Assembly: GCF_028335745.1 (NCBI RefSeq)
Contig: NZ_CP116477.1
Span: forward strand, 1 to 64,000
Length of the DNA: 64,000 nucleotides
Reading direction: 5' to 3'
Source: Pectobacterium sp. A5351
GTDB lineage: Bacteria > Pseudomonadota > Gammaproteobacteria > Enterobacterales > Enterobacteriaceae
The notes beneath the pieces are model-generated. The model searched no databases. It saw only the letters and a list, made by a program, of their open reading frames with translations, and was not told the origin of the DNA. This document shows positions 51,043-61,492 of this stretch, one piece after another (positions within the stretch are counted from its first letter, which is position 1; every line of letters starts with the position of its first letter). The position numbers and the translations under genes are program-made.

Positions 51043-52642
51043 ATGGAAAAATCCCTGGTTAAATCAAGGGTGTTGAAGTTAGGCCTTGGCTTGCTCGCTT
51101 TGTCCGTCGCCGCAGGCGTTCAGGCAAAAACGCTGGTTTACTGCTCAGAGGGTTCCCCGGAAGGTTTTAACCCACAGCTGTTCACCTCCGGTACGACGTT
51201 TGATGCCAGCTCTATTCCTATTTATAACCGCCTAGTGGAATTTAAAGACGGCACCACGGACACCGCTGGCTGAAAAATGGGATATTAGCGAAGACGGCAA
51301 AACCTATACTTTCCATCTGCGCAAAGGCGTGAAATGGCAAGACGGCAAAGATTTCAAACCTTCCCGTGAATTCAATGCCGATGACGTGATTTTCTCCTTC
51401 ATGCGTCAGCAGGATGCCAACCATCCGTACCACAAAGTGTCTGGCGGCAGCTATGAATACTATCAGGGTATGGGGATGCCAGAGCTGATCAGCAAAATTG
51501 AAAAAGTCGATGACTATACCGTCCGCTTTGTGCTGACTCGCCCTGAAGCGCCGTTCCTTGCCGATTTGGCGATGGATTTTGCTTCCATCCTGTCAGCGGA
51601 ATACGCTGATAAGATGCTGAAAGCCGGTACGCCGGAGAAAATCGACCTGAACCCAATCGGTACAGGCCCGTTCCAGCTACAGCAGTACCAGAAAGATTCC
51701 CGCATTCTGTACAAAGCCTTTGAAGGCTTCTGGGGTACTAAGCCGGGCGTTGACCGTCTGGTCTTCTCCATCACGCCAGATGCGTCTGTGCGTTACGCCA
51801 AGCTGCAAAAAGACGAATGCCAGATCATGCCGTATCCAAATCCGGCCGATCTCGCGAAGATGAAAGAAGATAAGAACATCACGTTGATGGAACAGCCTGG
51901 CCTGAACGTTGGCTATCTGGCTTACAACGTTGAGAAAAAACCGCTGGATAACGTCAAGATTCGCCAGGCGCTGAACTATGCGGTTAACAAGACTGCCATT
52001 ATCGAAGCGGTCTATCAGGGAGCCGGCCAGGCCGCAACTAACCTGATCCCGCCGACCATGTGGGGCTACAACAACGACGTTAAAGACTACAGCTACGATC
52101 CTGAGAAAGCGAAAGCACTGCTGAAAGAAGCGGGTATGGCTGACGGTTTCTCTATCGACCTGTGGGCAATGCCGGTACAGCGTCCGTATAACCCGAACGC
52201 GCGTCGTATGGCGGAAATGATTCAGTCCGACTGGGCGAAAGTTGGCGTGAAAGCCAAGATTGTCACCTACGAGTGGGGCGAGTATCTGAAGCGTGCGAAA
52301 GATGGCGAGCACCAGACCGTGCTGATGGGCTGGACGGGTGACAATGGGGATCCAGATAACTTCTTCGCGACCCTGTTCAGCTGCGACGCGGCTAAAAATG
52401 GTTCCAACTACTCCAAGTGGTGCTACAAGCCGTTTGAAGATTTGATCCAACCAGCGCGCGCCGTTTCCGATCACGAAAAACGTATTGAGCTGTACAAGCA
52501 GGCACAGGTGGTGATGCACGATCAGGCTCCGGCACTGATTGTTGCGCACTCCACCGTGTATGAACCAGTACGTAAAAATGTGAAAGGTTATGTGGTTCAG
52601 CCGCGTGGCGTGCATAGCTTCAACAACGTGACGTTGGATTAA
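51043..52642 (+). pseudogene. dppA: Dipeptide-binding protein gene dppA, frameshifted
   Basis: DppA is the periplasmic dipeptide (and heme-linked) binding protein. Residues 1-73 (signal peptide ending VQAKT, then VYCSEGSPEGFNPQLFTSGT) are in one frame and end at a stop at 51271-51273. From the CTG at 51266 the rest ([20 protein letters not shown] to the end) continues in the +1 frame. Compared with remembered E. coli DppA (EVIPG between GTT and LAEKW) only 7 of 15 bases remain, so about 8 bases seem lost. The downstream part would lack a signal peptide, so exported DppA should be absent unless the sequence is wrong. The rest of the gene and dppBCDF are intact. Confidence 0.88.
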
Positions 52643-52671
52643 GTCAGCCACTCGTTTTTCACGGACATTGA

Positions 52672-52721
52672 AAACCCCGACCTTGCGGTTTCTCGTTAGA
52701 GGAGCCGTGTAGGCGGGGTTT
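52672..52721 (+). other. Hairpin in the dppA-dppB spacer
   Basis: AAACCCCG (52672-52679) pairs with CGGGGTTT (52714-52721) around a 34-base loop. It may be an attenuator or an mRNA-stabilising element, since dppA is usually made in excess of dppBCDF. Confidence 0.45.
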
Positions 52722-52787
52722 CTTGCCCGTTAAATTTATGGTTGTCTTCCCTGCCCGTTATCCTGCGGGCCGTCGCACACGACGTTT

Positions 52788-52810
52788 AAAATCGCACCTG
52801 GCGATTTTTT
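52788..52810 (+). terminator. Partial terminator in the dppA-dppB spacer
   Basis: The stem AAAATCGC (52788-52795) with GCGATTTT (52801-52808) has a 5-base loop and a six-T tail. It lies 65 bases before dppB and probably lowers expression of the permease genes. Confidence 0.65.
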
Positions 52811-52874
52811 AGCTGTGAGCAATGAGAAGCCCGATGGTCAACGAGCCAGCGGGCATAAATAGAGAGTTCGGGAT

Positions 52875-53894
52875 ATGTTGCAGTTCATACTCCGGCGTTT
52901 GGGGCTCGTTATCCCAACGTTTATTGGTATCACCCTGTTGACCTTCGCATTCGTGCACATGATTCCGGGCGACCCGGTGATGATCATGGCGGGGGAACGT
53001 GGTATTTCCGCCGAGCGCCATGCGCAATTGCTGGCTGAAATGGGGCTGGACAAGCCGCTTTGGCAGCAATACCTCCACTATATTGGCGGTGTGTTGCAGG
53101 GCGATCTGGGAATCTCCCTCAAGAGTCGTATCCCCGTGTGGGAAGAATTCGTGCCTCGCTTCAAAGCGACGCTGGAACTGGGTATCTGTGCGATGCTGTT
53201 TGCTATCGCGGTTGGGATCCCGGTTGGTGTGTTGGCTGCGGTTAAACGCGGTTCTATTTTCGATCATACCTCTGTTGGCCTGGCGCTGACGGGCTACTCC
53301 ATGCCTATCTTCTGGTGGGGCATGATGCTGATCATGCTGGTTTCCGTTCAGCTCAACCTTACGCCCGTTTCGGGGCGTATCAGCGACACGATTTTCCTCG
53401 ATGACAGCATGCCGCTGACCGGTTTTATGCTGATCGATACCCTGTTCTGGGGCGAGGAAGGCGATTTTATCGACGCGGTTGAACATATGATCCTGCCTGC
53501 CATCGTGCTGGGCACCATTCCACTGGCGGTGATTGTGCGTATGACGCGCTCTGCCATGCTGGAAGTGCTGGGTGAGGACTACATCCGCACCGCCCGCGCT
53601 AAAGGGCTGAGCCGTCTGCGTGTGATTGTTGTGCACGCGTTGCGTAATGCGATGCTGCCGGTGGTAACAGTCATTGGTTTGCAGGTCGGCACCATGCTGG
53701 CCGGGGCGATCCTGACGGAAACCATTTTCTCCTGGCCGGGGCTGGGACGGTGGTTGATCGATGCATTACAGCGTCGTGACTATCCGGTGGTTCAGGGCGG
53801 CGTACTGCTGGTGGCAACCATGATCATTCTGGTGAACCTGCTGGTGGATGTGCTCTACGGCGTGGTTAACCCACGCATCCGTCACAAGAAATAA
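52875..53894 (+). CDS. dppB: Dipeptide ABC transporter permease DppB
   Basis: The 339-residue inner-membrane permease matches E. coli DppB in length and sequence, starting MLQFILRRLGLVIPTFIGIT. The cytoplasmic contact loop is YIRTARAKGLSRLRV. It is the first intact gene after the broken dppA. Confidence 0.95.
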   Translation: MLQFILRRLGLVIPTFIGITLLTFAFVHMIPGDPVMIMAGERGISAERHAQLLAEMGLDKPLWQQYLHYIGGVLQGDLGISLKSRIPVWEEFVPRFKATLELGICAMLFAIAVGIPVGVLAAVKRGSIFDHTSVGLALTGYSMPIFWWGMMLIMLVSVQLNLTPVSGRISDTIFLDDSMPLTGFMLIDTLFWGEEGDFIDAVEHMILPAIVLGTIPLAVIVRMTRSAMLEVLGEDYIRTARAKGLSRLRVIVVHALRNAMLPVVTVIGLQVGTMLAGAILTETIFSWPGLGRWLIDALQRRDYPVVQGGVLLVATMIILVNLLVDVLYGVVNPRIRHKK

Positions 53895-53907
53895 GGGGAA
53901 GGCTAAG

Positions 53908-54810
53908 ATGACACACGTCACTGAACCTGTTGTAAATAGCGCACCGAAGCCGATGACCCCGCTACAGGAATTCTGGCACTATTTTAAACGTAACAAAGGG
54001 GCGGTCGTTGGCATGGTGTATGTCGTGCTGATGCTGATTATCGCCATTGGCGCCAACGTGTTGGCACCACATGCCCCTGCCGAGCAGTTCCGCGATGCGC
54101 TGCTTCGTCCGCCGGTCTGGCAAGAGGGCGGGAGCTGGCAGTTCATTCTGGGCACCGATGATGTCGGGCGTGATGTCCTGTCCCGCCTGATGTATGGCGC
54201 ACGCCTGTCGCTGCTGGTCGGCTGTCTGGTCGTCGCCCTGTCGCTGGTGCTGGGGGTGATCTTCGGTCTGCTGGCCGGGTATTTCGGCGGTGTGGTCGAT
54301 GCGCTCATCATGCGTATCGTCGATATCATGCTGGCGCTGCCAAGCCTGCTGCTGGCGCTGGTGCTGGTGGCCGTCTTCGGGCCTTCGATTGTGAATGCCT
54401 CGCTGGCGCTGACCTTCGTGGCATTGCCGCACTACGTCCGTTTAACCCGCGCGGCGGTGCTGGTGGAAGTCAATCGCGATTACGTCACGGCCTCACGCGT
54501 GGCGGGAGCCAGTTCGGCGCGTCAGATGTTCGTTAACATTCTTCCGAACTGCCTGGCACCGCTGATTGTGCAGGCTTCTCTCGGCTTTTCTAATGCCATT
54601 CTCGATATGGCTGCTTTGGGTTTCCTCGGTATGGGCGCACAGCCGCCAACGCCAGAGTGGGGCACCATGCTGTCGGACGTTTTGCAGTTTGCGCAAAGCG
54701 CCTGGTGGGTGGTGACGTTCCCCGGTCTGGCAATCTTACTGACGGTATTGGCGTTTAACCTGATGGGGGACGGTTTGCGTGACGCTCTCGACCCCAAACT
54801 CAAGCAGTAG
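53908..54810 (+). CDS. dppC: Dipeptide ABC transporter permease DppC
   Basis: The 300-residue partner permease has the typical [20 protein letters not shown] and a contact loop around [19 protein letters not shown] at 53908 follows AAGGGGAAGG, 13 bases after dppB. Confidence 0.95.
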   Translation: MTHVTEPVVNSAPKPMTPLQEFWHYFKRNKGAVVGMVYVVLMLIIAIGANVLAPHAPAEQFRDALLRPPVWQEGGSWQFILGTDDVGRDVLSRLMYGARLSLLVGCLVVALSLVLGVIFGLLAGYFGGVVDALIMRIVDIMLALPSLLLALVLVAVFGPSIVNASLALTFVALPHYVRLTRAAVLVEVNRDYVTASRVAGASSARQMFVNILPNCLAPLIVQASLGFSNAILDMAALGFLGMGAQPPTPEWGTMLSDVLQFAQSAWWVVTFPGLAILLTVLAFNLMGDGLRDALDPKLKQ

Positions 54811-54823
54811 TAGAGGTAGAGAG

Positions 54824-55804
54824 ATGGCGTTGCTCAATGTAGATAAACTGTCGGTTCACTTTGGTGATGAGGATCTGCCGTTTCGTGCGGTCGATCGTAT
54901 CAGCTACCAGGTTGAACAAGGTCAGGTCGTCGGTATCGTCGGGGAATCCGGCTCCGGTAAGTCCGTCAGCTCGCTGGCGATTATGGGGCTGATTGATTAC
55001 CCCGGCAAAGTGATGGCCGACAAGCTGGAGTTTAACCAGCGTGATTTAACAAAAATTTCTGAGAAAGAACGGCGTAATCTGGTGGGTTCTGAAGTCGCGA
55101 TGATTTTCCAGGACCCGATGACCAGCCTGAACCCGTGCTACACCGTGGGCTACCAGATCATGGAAGCCATCAAGGTGCATCAGGGCGGTAACCGTAAAAC
55201 CCGTCGTCAGCGTGCAATTGATCTACTGACGCTGGTCGGGATTCCCGATCCGGCTTCGCGCCTCGATGTCTATCCGCACCAGCTTTCCGGCGGGATGAGT
55301 CAGCGCGTGATGATTGCGATGGCGATTGCCTGTCGGCCGAAGCTGCTGATTGCCGATGAACCCACCACCGCACTCGACGTGACCATTCAGGCGCAGATCA
55401 TTGAATTGCTGCTTGAATTGCAGCAGCGCGAGAACATGGCGCTGATCCTGATCACGCACGATTTGGCGCTGGTGGCCGAAGCGGCACATCACATCATCGT
55501 GATGTATGCCGGGCAGGTCGTGGAATCAGGTAAAGCGGCGGACATTTTCAGTGCGCCCCGCCATCCGTATACCCAGGCGCTGCTGCGTGCGCTGCCAGAG
55601 TTTGCGGCGGACAAATCCCGGTTGGCATCGTTGCCGGGCGTGGTGCCGGGCAAATACGATCGCCCGAACGGCTGTCTGTTAAACCCACGCTGCCCTTATG
55701 CACAGGCGCGTTGTCGTCAGGAAGAACCTGAACTGCGCGATATTCCTGGTCGTCAGGTGAAATGTCATACACCGCTGGATGATGCGGGGAGACCGACCCT
55801 ATGA
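54824..55804 (+). CDS. dppD: Dipeptide ABC transporter ATPase DppD
   Basis: The 326-residue ATPase (E. coli 327) has Walker A GESGSGKS, signature LSGGMSQR and a C-terminal oligopeptide-transporter extension with paired Cys residues ([13 protein letters not shown]). ATG at 54824 follows AGAGGTAGAG. It overlaps dppF by four bases. Confidence 0.95.
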   Translation: MALLNVDKLSVHFGDEDLPFRAVDRISYQVEQGQVVGIVGESGSGKSVSSLAIMGLIDYPGKVMADKLEFNQRDLTKISEKERRNLVGSEVAMIFQDPMTSLNPCYTVGYQIMEAIKVHQGGNRKTRRQRAIDLLTLVGIPDPASRLDVYPHQLSGGMSQRVMIAMAIACRPKLLIADEPTTALDVTIQAQIIELLLELQQRENMALILITHDLALVAEAAHHIIVMYAGQVVESGKAADIFSAPRHPYTQALLRALPEFAADKSRLASLPGVVPGKYDRPNGCLLNPRCPYAQARCRQEEPELRDIPGRQVKCHTPLDDAGRPTL

Positions 55805-56811
55805 GTGAATTGAATGCCACATCGCAGCCGTATTTGCTGCATGCGATTGATTTGAAAAAACACTACCCGGTGAAGAAAGGCTTTTTTGCGCCAGAACGGA
55901 TGGTGAAGGCGCTGGACGGTGTTTCCTTTACGCTGGAGCGCGGTAAAACGCTGGCGGTGGTGGGAGAGTCTGGCTGTGGGAAATCCACACTGGGTCGTCT
56001 GCTGACGATGATCGAAACTCCGTCTGATGGTGAGCTTTACTATCAGGGGCAGGATCTGCTGAAGCCCGATCCGCAAGCGCAGAAACTGCGTCGTCAGAAG
56101 ATCCAGATCGTGTTCCAGAATCCTTATGGATCGCTGAACCCGCGTAAGAAAGTTGGGCAGATCCTCGAAGAACCGCTTCTGATCAACACGGAACTGTCAA
56201 AAGCCGAACGCCGTGAAAAAGCGCTGGCGATGATGGCGAAAGTCGGGCTGAAAACGGAACATTATGACCGCTATCCGCATATGTTCTCCGGTGGCCAGCG
56301 TCAGCGTATCGCTATCGCCCGTGGGTTAATGCTGGACCCAGACGTGGTGATTGCCGATGAACCGGTGTCGGCGCTGGACGTATCGGTGCGCGCGCAGGTA
56401 TTGAACCTGATGATGGATTTACAGCAGGACTTGGGGCTGTCTTATGTCTTCATCTCTCATGACCTGTCCGTCGTCGAACATATAGCTGATGAAGTGATGG
56501 TGATGTATCTGGGCCGCTGTGTTGAGAAGGGCAGTAAGGATGCCATTTTCAACAACCCGCGCCACCCGTATACGCAGGCGTTACTTTCCGCGACGCCGCG
56601 CCTGAATCCAGATTTACGCCGTGAGCGCATCAAGCTGACGGGCGAGCTGCCCAGCCCGCTGAATCCACCGCCAGGCTGCGCGTTCAACGCCCGCTGCCAG
56701 CGCTGCTTCAGCACCTGCACACAGTTCCAGCCACAGCTGAAAACCTACGGTGAACAGCAGGTCGCCTGCTTCGCTGTCGATCAGGACGAACAGGGTACCG
56801 CTGTCGCCTAG
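55801..56811 (+). CDS. dppF: Dipeptide ABC transporter ATPase DppF
   Basis: The 336-residue ATPase has Walker [10 protein letters not shown], signature FSGGQRQR, Walker [13 protein letters not shown] and the C-terminal [15 protein letters not shown] cysteine motif. It pairs with DppD and ends the dpp operon. Confidence 0.95.
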   Translation: MSELNATSQPYLLHAIDLKKHYPVKKGFFAPERMVKALDGVSFTLERGKTLAVVGESGCGKSTLGRLLTMIETPSDGELYYQGQDLLKPDPQAQKLRRQKIQIVFQNPYGSLNPRKKVGQILEEPLLINTELSKAERREKALAMMAKVGLKTEHYDRYPHMFSGGQRQRIAIARGLMLDPDVVIADEPVSALDVSVRAQVLNLMMDLQQDLGLSYVFISHDLSVVEHIADEVMVMYLGRCVEKGSKDAIFNNPRHPYTQALLSATPRLNPDLRRERIKLTGELPSPLNPPPGCAFNARCQRCFSTCTQFQPQLKTYGEQQVACFAVDQDEQGTAVA

Positions 56812-56824
56812 TTTGCCTTCAATG

Positions 56825-56849
56825 CACCTACGCTGTTCAAGCGTAGGTG
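56825..56849. terminator. Hairpin between dppF and avtA
   Basis: A perfect 10-bp stem, CACCTACGCT with AGCGTAGGTG, has a 5-base loop and lies 13 bases after dppF. No T run follows on either strand, so it may mark the mRNA end after Rho-dependent termination. Confidence 0.5.
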
Positions 56850-56917
56850 AATGGGGCTAGGGTTGAACGCTGCTGCACCGCTAGTTAGCACCATATTGCC
56901 GCGACAATAGCGGTGAA

Positions 56918-58168
56918 TTAGGCTTCCTGCATCGCTTTTTCCACTTCTTCCGCCAGAATCGCAATGCCCTGTTCGATTTTCTCCGGCTCCGGCACATAGT
57001 TCATGCGCATGCACTGGTTGGCGTGCGGCCATTCCTGATCCAGACCGGGGAAGAAATAGTGGCCTGGAACCATGAGGACACCGCGTTTTTTCAGGCGCTG
57101 GTACAGGGTTTCCGTCGTGATAGGCAGATCCTTAAACCACAGCCACAGGAAGATCGCGCCTTCCGGCTTATGAATCAGGCACTGCTCGGGCGACAGGTAG
57201 CGGCGAATAATGGCGATAGTCTCTGTTACGCGCTGCTGGTAGAACGGGCGTATGATGTCGTTAGATAAGCGCAGCAGATCGCCACGCTGAATCATCTCGT
57301 GTGCCAGAGCGGGTCCAACTGCTCCCGGAGACAGGCTAATGATGCCGTTCATGTTGCCGATCGCGGAAATGACCTTTTCATCCGCAACCACGATACCGCA
57401 GCGTGAACCGGGCAGGCCCAGTTTGGACAGGCTCATGCATAGGATGATATTCGGGTTCCACAGCGGCGTCGCATCACTGAAGATGATGCCGGGGAAAGGC
57501 ACGCCATAGGCGTTATCAATCAGCAAGGGAACCTTGTGCTGCTGCGCCAGACTATCCAGACGCATCAGCTCGTCATCGGTCAACACGTTGCCGGTCGGAT
57601 TGGTTGGGCGAGATACGCAGACCAGCCCGATATCATCGGTAATCGACAGGTGATCGAAATCGACGTGATATTTAAATTGCCCTTCAGGCAAGAGCTCGAT
57701 CTGGGGACGAACGGAGACGAACATGTTGTCGTCCAGCCCGGAATCCGAATAGCCGATATATTCCGGTGCCAGCGGAAACAGTACCTTTTTCAGACTGCCA
57801 TCGTTGTGTCGACCAGCAAACAGGTTAAATAAGTAGAAAAATGCACTCTGGCTACCATTTGTCAGCGCAATATTCTGTGGTCCAATCTGCCAGCCTAATT
57901 CATTACTCAGGAGTTCGGCCAGTGCAGTAAGCAGCGTATCCTTACCTTGCGGGCCGTCGTAGTTGCATAGCGCTTCCGTTAACTTCCCTTGTTCTAGCAT
58001 ATCCTGACACAGCTGTTTGAAGTAGCTATCCATCTCCGGAATATGCGCCGGATTGCCGCCACCCAGCATGATGGCGCCTGGCGTACGCAGCCCTTCGTTC
58101 AGGTCGTCCATTAATTGGGTGATGCCAGCGTGACGTGTGAATTTCTTGCCGAAAAGAGAAAAGTTCAT
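56918..58168 (-). CDS. avtA: Valine-pyruvate aminotransferase AvtA
   Basis: AvtA is a PLP-dependent class I aminotransferase that interconverts valine or alanine with their 2-oxo acids. The 416-residue product matches E. coli AvtA (417 aa), starting MNFSLFGKKFTRHAGITQL. LCMSLSKLGLPGSRCG contains the PLP-binding Lys, and CNYDGPQGKDTLL is conserved. It converges with dppF. Confidence 0.95.
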   Translation of the reverse strand: MNFSLFGKKFTRHAGITQLMDDLNEGLRTPGAIMLGGGNPAHIPEMDSYFKQLCQDMLEQGKLTEALCNYDGPQGKDTLLTALAELLSNELGWQIGPQNIALTNGSQSAFFYLFNLFAGRHNDGSLKKVLFPLAPEYIGYSDSGLDDNMFVSVRPQIELLPEGQFKYHVDFDHLSITDDIGLVCVSRPTNPTGNVLTDDELMRLDSLAQQHKVPLLIDNAYGVPFPGIIFSDATPLWNPNIILCMSLSKLGLPGSRCGIVVADEKVISAIGNMNGIISLSPGAVGPALAHEMIQRGDLLRLSNDIIRPFYQQRVTETIAIIRRYLSPEQCLIHKPEGAIFLWLWFKDLPITTETLYQRLKKRGVLMVPGHYFFPGLDQEWPHANQCMRMNYVPEPEKIEQGIAILAEEVEKAMQEA

Positions 58169-58503
58169 AGTTTATTTATCAGTGGTCGTACACAGGTTAC
58201 CGGCAACCATAGCGCTTGCGCCAATAGGGTGCAATGTGGTCAAAAAACAGACTTGTAATTTTTTATCTCGATATATTATTAAAAATCAGCATGAGTATCT
58301 TATCTCAGTGCTGTCAGAAACCAGGGATGCGTTATACATGAGGCTGATATCGTGACAATTATCGCCGTTTATGATGTGTCATCCCACCCCATGGTTACGT
58401 TTAGTTATCATCACGTGACGCCATAATTATCTTTTTTTATCCGTTTTTTCATTTTACGCGTACCGTGACGGAGGGATTGGCTACGTATTTGAAGGGGATG
58501 AGG
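58169..58503. other. Region between avtA and a gene remnant
   Basis: About 335 bases that should contain the avtA promoter. It is AT-rich and no gene or clear regulatory motif is seen. Confidence 0.5.
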
Positions 58504-58701
58504 ATGTCGTTGAAAGATGTGCTGCCCGCGCTGTGTGTTGTGGTGTTATGGGGCGTATTTATCGTGCAGCGTCGCAAAGCTACGCGGCTATTTTCGCAAT
58601 TTCTCATGCCTTTCCTACGCTTTTTACTGGTGCTGACGGATCCGTTAAGCCGTGGCCATTTTCTGGCGCGGACTTTGCAAGTTGGCTTCGCAAGAGGGTA
58701 G
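58504..58701 (+). pseudogene. Probable remnant of an EamA-type exporter gene
   Basis: The start MSLKDVLPALCVVVLWGV reads like the N-terminus of EamA/DMT exporters (compare remembered EamA, where VVVWGLNFVVIK follows) and is preceded by AAGGGG. After about 18 residues the similarity stops and the frame runs out at 58701, whereas family members are near 300 residues. It looks like a truncated or scrambled remnant just upstream of ggt; an unrelated small gene is the alternative. Confidence 0.45.
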
Positions 58702-58744
58702 AGCTAAAAGCAATCAGTGAAATCAACGGGATAAAGGGGTCTCC

Positions 58745-60538
58745 ATGAGAATAAGAAACACGACATTGGGAAGGGTGGCATCGGGAAAATGGCTGCTGTC
58801 ACTGAGTGTGACGGCGCTGCTGGTGAGCGGAGCTGTGCAGGCGGCGTCTGCCCCTGCGGTGGAAGCGAAAAACGGCATGGTGGTCAGCTCGCAGTATCTG
58901 GCTTCGCAGATTGGCGTCGATATCATGAAGATGGGCGGCAATGCGATTGATGCCGCCGTGGCCGTGGGCTACGCGCAGGCGGTGGTGAATCCCTGCTGTG
59001 GCAATATTGGCGGCGGTGGGTTTATGACGCTGCATCTGGCCGATGGGAAAGACACCTTTATCAACTTCCGTGAAACAGCACCTGCGGCGGCCAGCGCCAA
59101 CATGTATTTGAATGCGGACGGGAGCGTGAAAAAGGATGCGAGCCTGTATGGCTATCTGGCCGCTGGCGTACCGGGAACGGTACTGGGGCTGGATACCGCG
59201 CTACAAAAATACGGCAAATTGACGCGTGAACAGGTAATGGCACCGGCGATTAAGCTGGCACGTGAAGGCTTTGAGCTGACGCGGGCAGACACCGATATTC
59301 TGGACACCACCGTAAAACGCTTCAAAGCCGATCCGGAAGCGGCGCGCATTTTCCTGCGTCCCGACGGCAGCCCGTTGCAGCCCGGTGATAAGCTGGTGCA
59401 AACCGATCTGGCGAATACGCTGGCGGCGATTGCCGCGGAAGGGCCGGATGCCTTCTATAAAGGTGAAATTCCGCAGGCGGTGGAGAAAGCGGCAAAGCAG
59501 GGCGGCGGCATTCTGACGGCGGCTGATTTTGCCGATTATCGCATTACCGAAACGGCGCCGGTAACCTGTAATTATCGCGGTTATCAATTTGTCTCTTCGC
59601 CGCCGCCCAGTTCCGGTGGCGTCACGATGTGTGAAATCCTCAATATTGTCGAAGGCTACGACATTAAATCGGCAGGCTTTAACTCGGCGGCCACCGTTCA
59701 TGTGCTGACGGAAGCGATGCGTCACGCTTACATGGATCGCAACACCTACCTCGGCGACCCGGCGTTTGTCAGTAACCCCGTTGAGCGGTTGTTAAGTAAG
59801 GATTATGCCGCTGAAATTCGCAAACAAATCGAACCGGAGAACGCGACGCCATCCAAAAACGTGCAGCCGGGGATCGGCCCGCACGAGCGACCGGAAACCA
59901 CGCACTATTCCATCGTGGATAATCAAGGCAACGCGGTGTCCACGACTTATACCGTCAACGGGCGTTTTGGCTCGGTGGTGATCGCGCCGGGTACGGGCTT
60001 CTTCCTCAATAACGAAATGGATGACTTCACGGTGAAAGTGGGCGAGAAAAACCTGTACGGTTTGGTGCAAGGGGAGCGTAATTCGATCGCCCCCGGTAAG
60101 CGTCCACTTTCGTCCATGAGTCCGTCATTGGTGACGAAAGACGGGAAAGTCTTCATGGTGCTTGGCTCACCCGGCGGTTCGCGCATTATCACCATCACGC
60201 TGCAAACGGCGCTGAATATCATCGATCACGGCATGGCGCCGCAGGAAGCGGTAGACGCACCGCGTATCCATCATCAGTGGCTGCCGGACGAGGTGTATTA
60301 CGAACAGCGCGGGCTATCTGCCGATACGCTGAACCTGCTGAAGCAGCGCGGCTACAAGATGGTGGAACAAACGCCTTGGGGTGCAGCGGAGCTGATTTTG
60401 GTCGGCCTACCGGGTGCGGCGGGCGTCACGCCTGCGGATTCGGGCAATGACTCGGCGGTATCCGGCAAAGTGCGGGAAGGCTACCTGTACGGCGCCAATG
60501 ACATCCGCCGCCCGGCCGGGGCAGCGATAGGGTATTGA
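58745..60538 (+). CDS. ggt: Gamma-glutamyltransferase precursor
   Basis: This periplasmic enzyme cleaves glutathione and gamma-glutamyl amides by self-processing into large and small subunits. The 597-residue precursor has a signal peptide ending near VQAASA and the N-terminal hallmarks GGNAIDAAVAVGYAQAVVNP and GGGGFM. The processing and nucleophile residue is Thr385 in ETTHYSIVD. The GSPGGSRIITITLQ region is also conserved. It lies beyond the exporter remnant, in its own unit. Confidence 0.95.
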   Translation: MRIRNTTLGRVASGKWLLSLSVTALLVSGAVQAASAPAVEAKNGMVVSSQYLASQIGVDIMKMGGNAIDAAVAVGYAQAVVNPCCGNIGGGGFMTLHLADGKDTFINFRETAPAAASANMYLNADGSVKKDASLYGYLAAGVPGTVLGLDTALQKYGKLTREQVMAPAIKLAREGFELTRADTDILDTTVKRFKADPEAARIFLRPDGSPLQPGDKLVQTDLANTLAAIAAEGPDAFYKGEIPQAVEKAAKQGGGILTAADFADYRITETAPVTCNYRGYQFVSSPPPSSGGVTMCEILNIVEGYDIKSAGFNSAATVHVLTEAMRHAYMDRNTYLGDPAFVSNPVERLLSKDYAAEIRKQIEPENATPSKNVQPGIGPHERPETTHYSIVDNQGNAVSTTYTVNGRFGSVVIAPGTGFFLNNEMDDFTVKVGEKNLYGLVQGERNSIAPGKRPLSSMSPSLVTKDGKVFMVLGSPGGSRIITITLQTALNIIDHGMAPQEAVDAPRIHHQWLPDEVYYEQRGLSADTLNLLKQRGYKMVEQTPWGAAELILVGLPGAAGVTPADSGNDSAVSGKVREGYLYGANDIRRPAGAAIGY

Positions 60539-60601
60539 TTTGAATGCACGTCAGGAGAAGCGGTTTACTTCCCCCTACCTATGGATTATTTTTAACTATT
60601 C

Positions 60602-60635
60602 ACAACATCCATGAATTAAAATTCATGGATGTTGT
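60602..60635. repeat. 34-bp near-perfect palindrome after ggt
   Basis: A perfect 16-bp inverted repeat (60602-60617 with 60620-60635) has a centre of only two A residues. It could be a bidirectional terminator between the converging ggt and the small gene at 60655, though no T run follows, or a cruciform-forming site. Confidence 0.7.
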
Positions 60636-60654
60636 CTGAATTACTCTTAATCTC

Positions 60655-60984
60655 TTATTTTGGACCTTCCCACAGAAGCTTCGATTTCATTTCTTGTGGA
60701 ACCATCTCAAAAAGAGATGATATAAGTTCTTTCTGACCGCTATAAGCTATTGAAATATCATCACTACAGTTTTCGATATAATACCTTGCCTGATTGTTTA
60801 GAAAGTAAATGTCGTGATCTTCAAAATCTGGCGTCAAGATAGTATAAACTAAGTTATGGACAAGTTCAGCTTCATAGTAGCATGATAAATCAGATGATTT
60901 TTTATGTTGTTGCATGTTCCTGATATAAGGAATGGAAAGTAACAGCATCTTTATATATATTTCGTTCTTTTTTAATTTGTTCAT
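60655..60984 (-). CDS. Small hypothetical protein, possible orphan immunity protein
   Basis: A 109-residue, acidic, cytoplasmic-looking protein with no signal peptide or recognised motif. The start MNKLKKNEIYIKMLL is followed by a Tyr-rich middle (EDHDIYFLNNQARYYIE). The gene is AT-rich relative to the core genome, and lies downstream of a cdiA-type toxin gene and its immunity gene. Arrays of orphan immunity genes are usual there, which is the only basis for the proposed role. Confidence 0.6.
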   Translation of the reverse strand: MNKLKKNEIYIKMLLLSIPYIRNMQQHKKSSDLSCYYEAELVHNLVYTILTPDFEDHDIYFLNNQARYYIENCSDDISIAYSGQKELISSLFEMVPQEMKSKLLWEGPK

Positions 60985-61058
60985 TAATAGATGACCTTTC
61001 TATTTTTTATTTCCTGGTTTTAAACCAATGCCTTATGTTTAAATATAATTTTTGACAT

Positions 61059-61432
61059 CTATTCTTCGGGAAAGAAATAGATATCAAAAGAACATTCCAG
61101 ATCTAAATCAGCTAATGCCTTCATTTGCTCTGGCCATAACACAGGGCCGCCGTGACCGACCGCCGACCACCATACACAGCTAAGTGTCATTTTAACATCA
61201 GGTATATTTTGCAGTTTTTTTAAACCCTCCCGAGGAACATCAAGTTTGGTGATAATCCAATAAACATGATCCCTTAGATCTTTTGAAGAAATAAAGTCTT
61301 CGGATGAAAGAAACCATCCCGATATTTTTACTTCACAGGTTCGACCTAGGCTGTGTCCCTTAACCTCACTACATACCAAAAGTACTGTAAGAACACTTCC
61401 CAAAATGTGATTGTTGGTTGAATATTAATCAA
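61059..61432 (-). pseudogene. DUF4279-type gene, degraded at the 5' end
   Basis: The 3' part (61059-about 61350) reads as a DUF4279 domain: CEVKISGWFLSSEDF, then NIPDVKMTLSCVWWSAVGHG and LDLECSFDIYFFPEE. The usual N-terminus with a PT..W motif is not in the same frame. In a neighbouring frame, NIQPTITFW is encoded near 61400-61425, next to a run of nine G residues (61436-61444). The gene therefore appears frameshifted and truncated. DUF4279 proteins often occur as putative immunity proteins in toxin loci. Confidence 0.65.
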
Positions 61433-61492
61433 TCTGGGGGGGGGTTATTAACTGCACCAATAAAGATGATTTAATAAAATTTTTATTATTTG

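Noticed and set aside
51677..52651. 324-codon minus-strand frame opposite dppA
   Set aside because: It mirrors the conserved dppA coding sequence and has the His/Arg-rich composition typical of antisense frames.
52809..53636. 275-codon minus-strand frame opposite dppB
   Set aside because: It is an antisense shadow of dppB with a His/Asn/Gln-rich composition.
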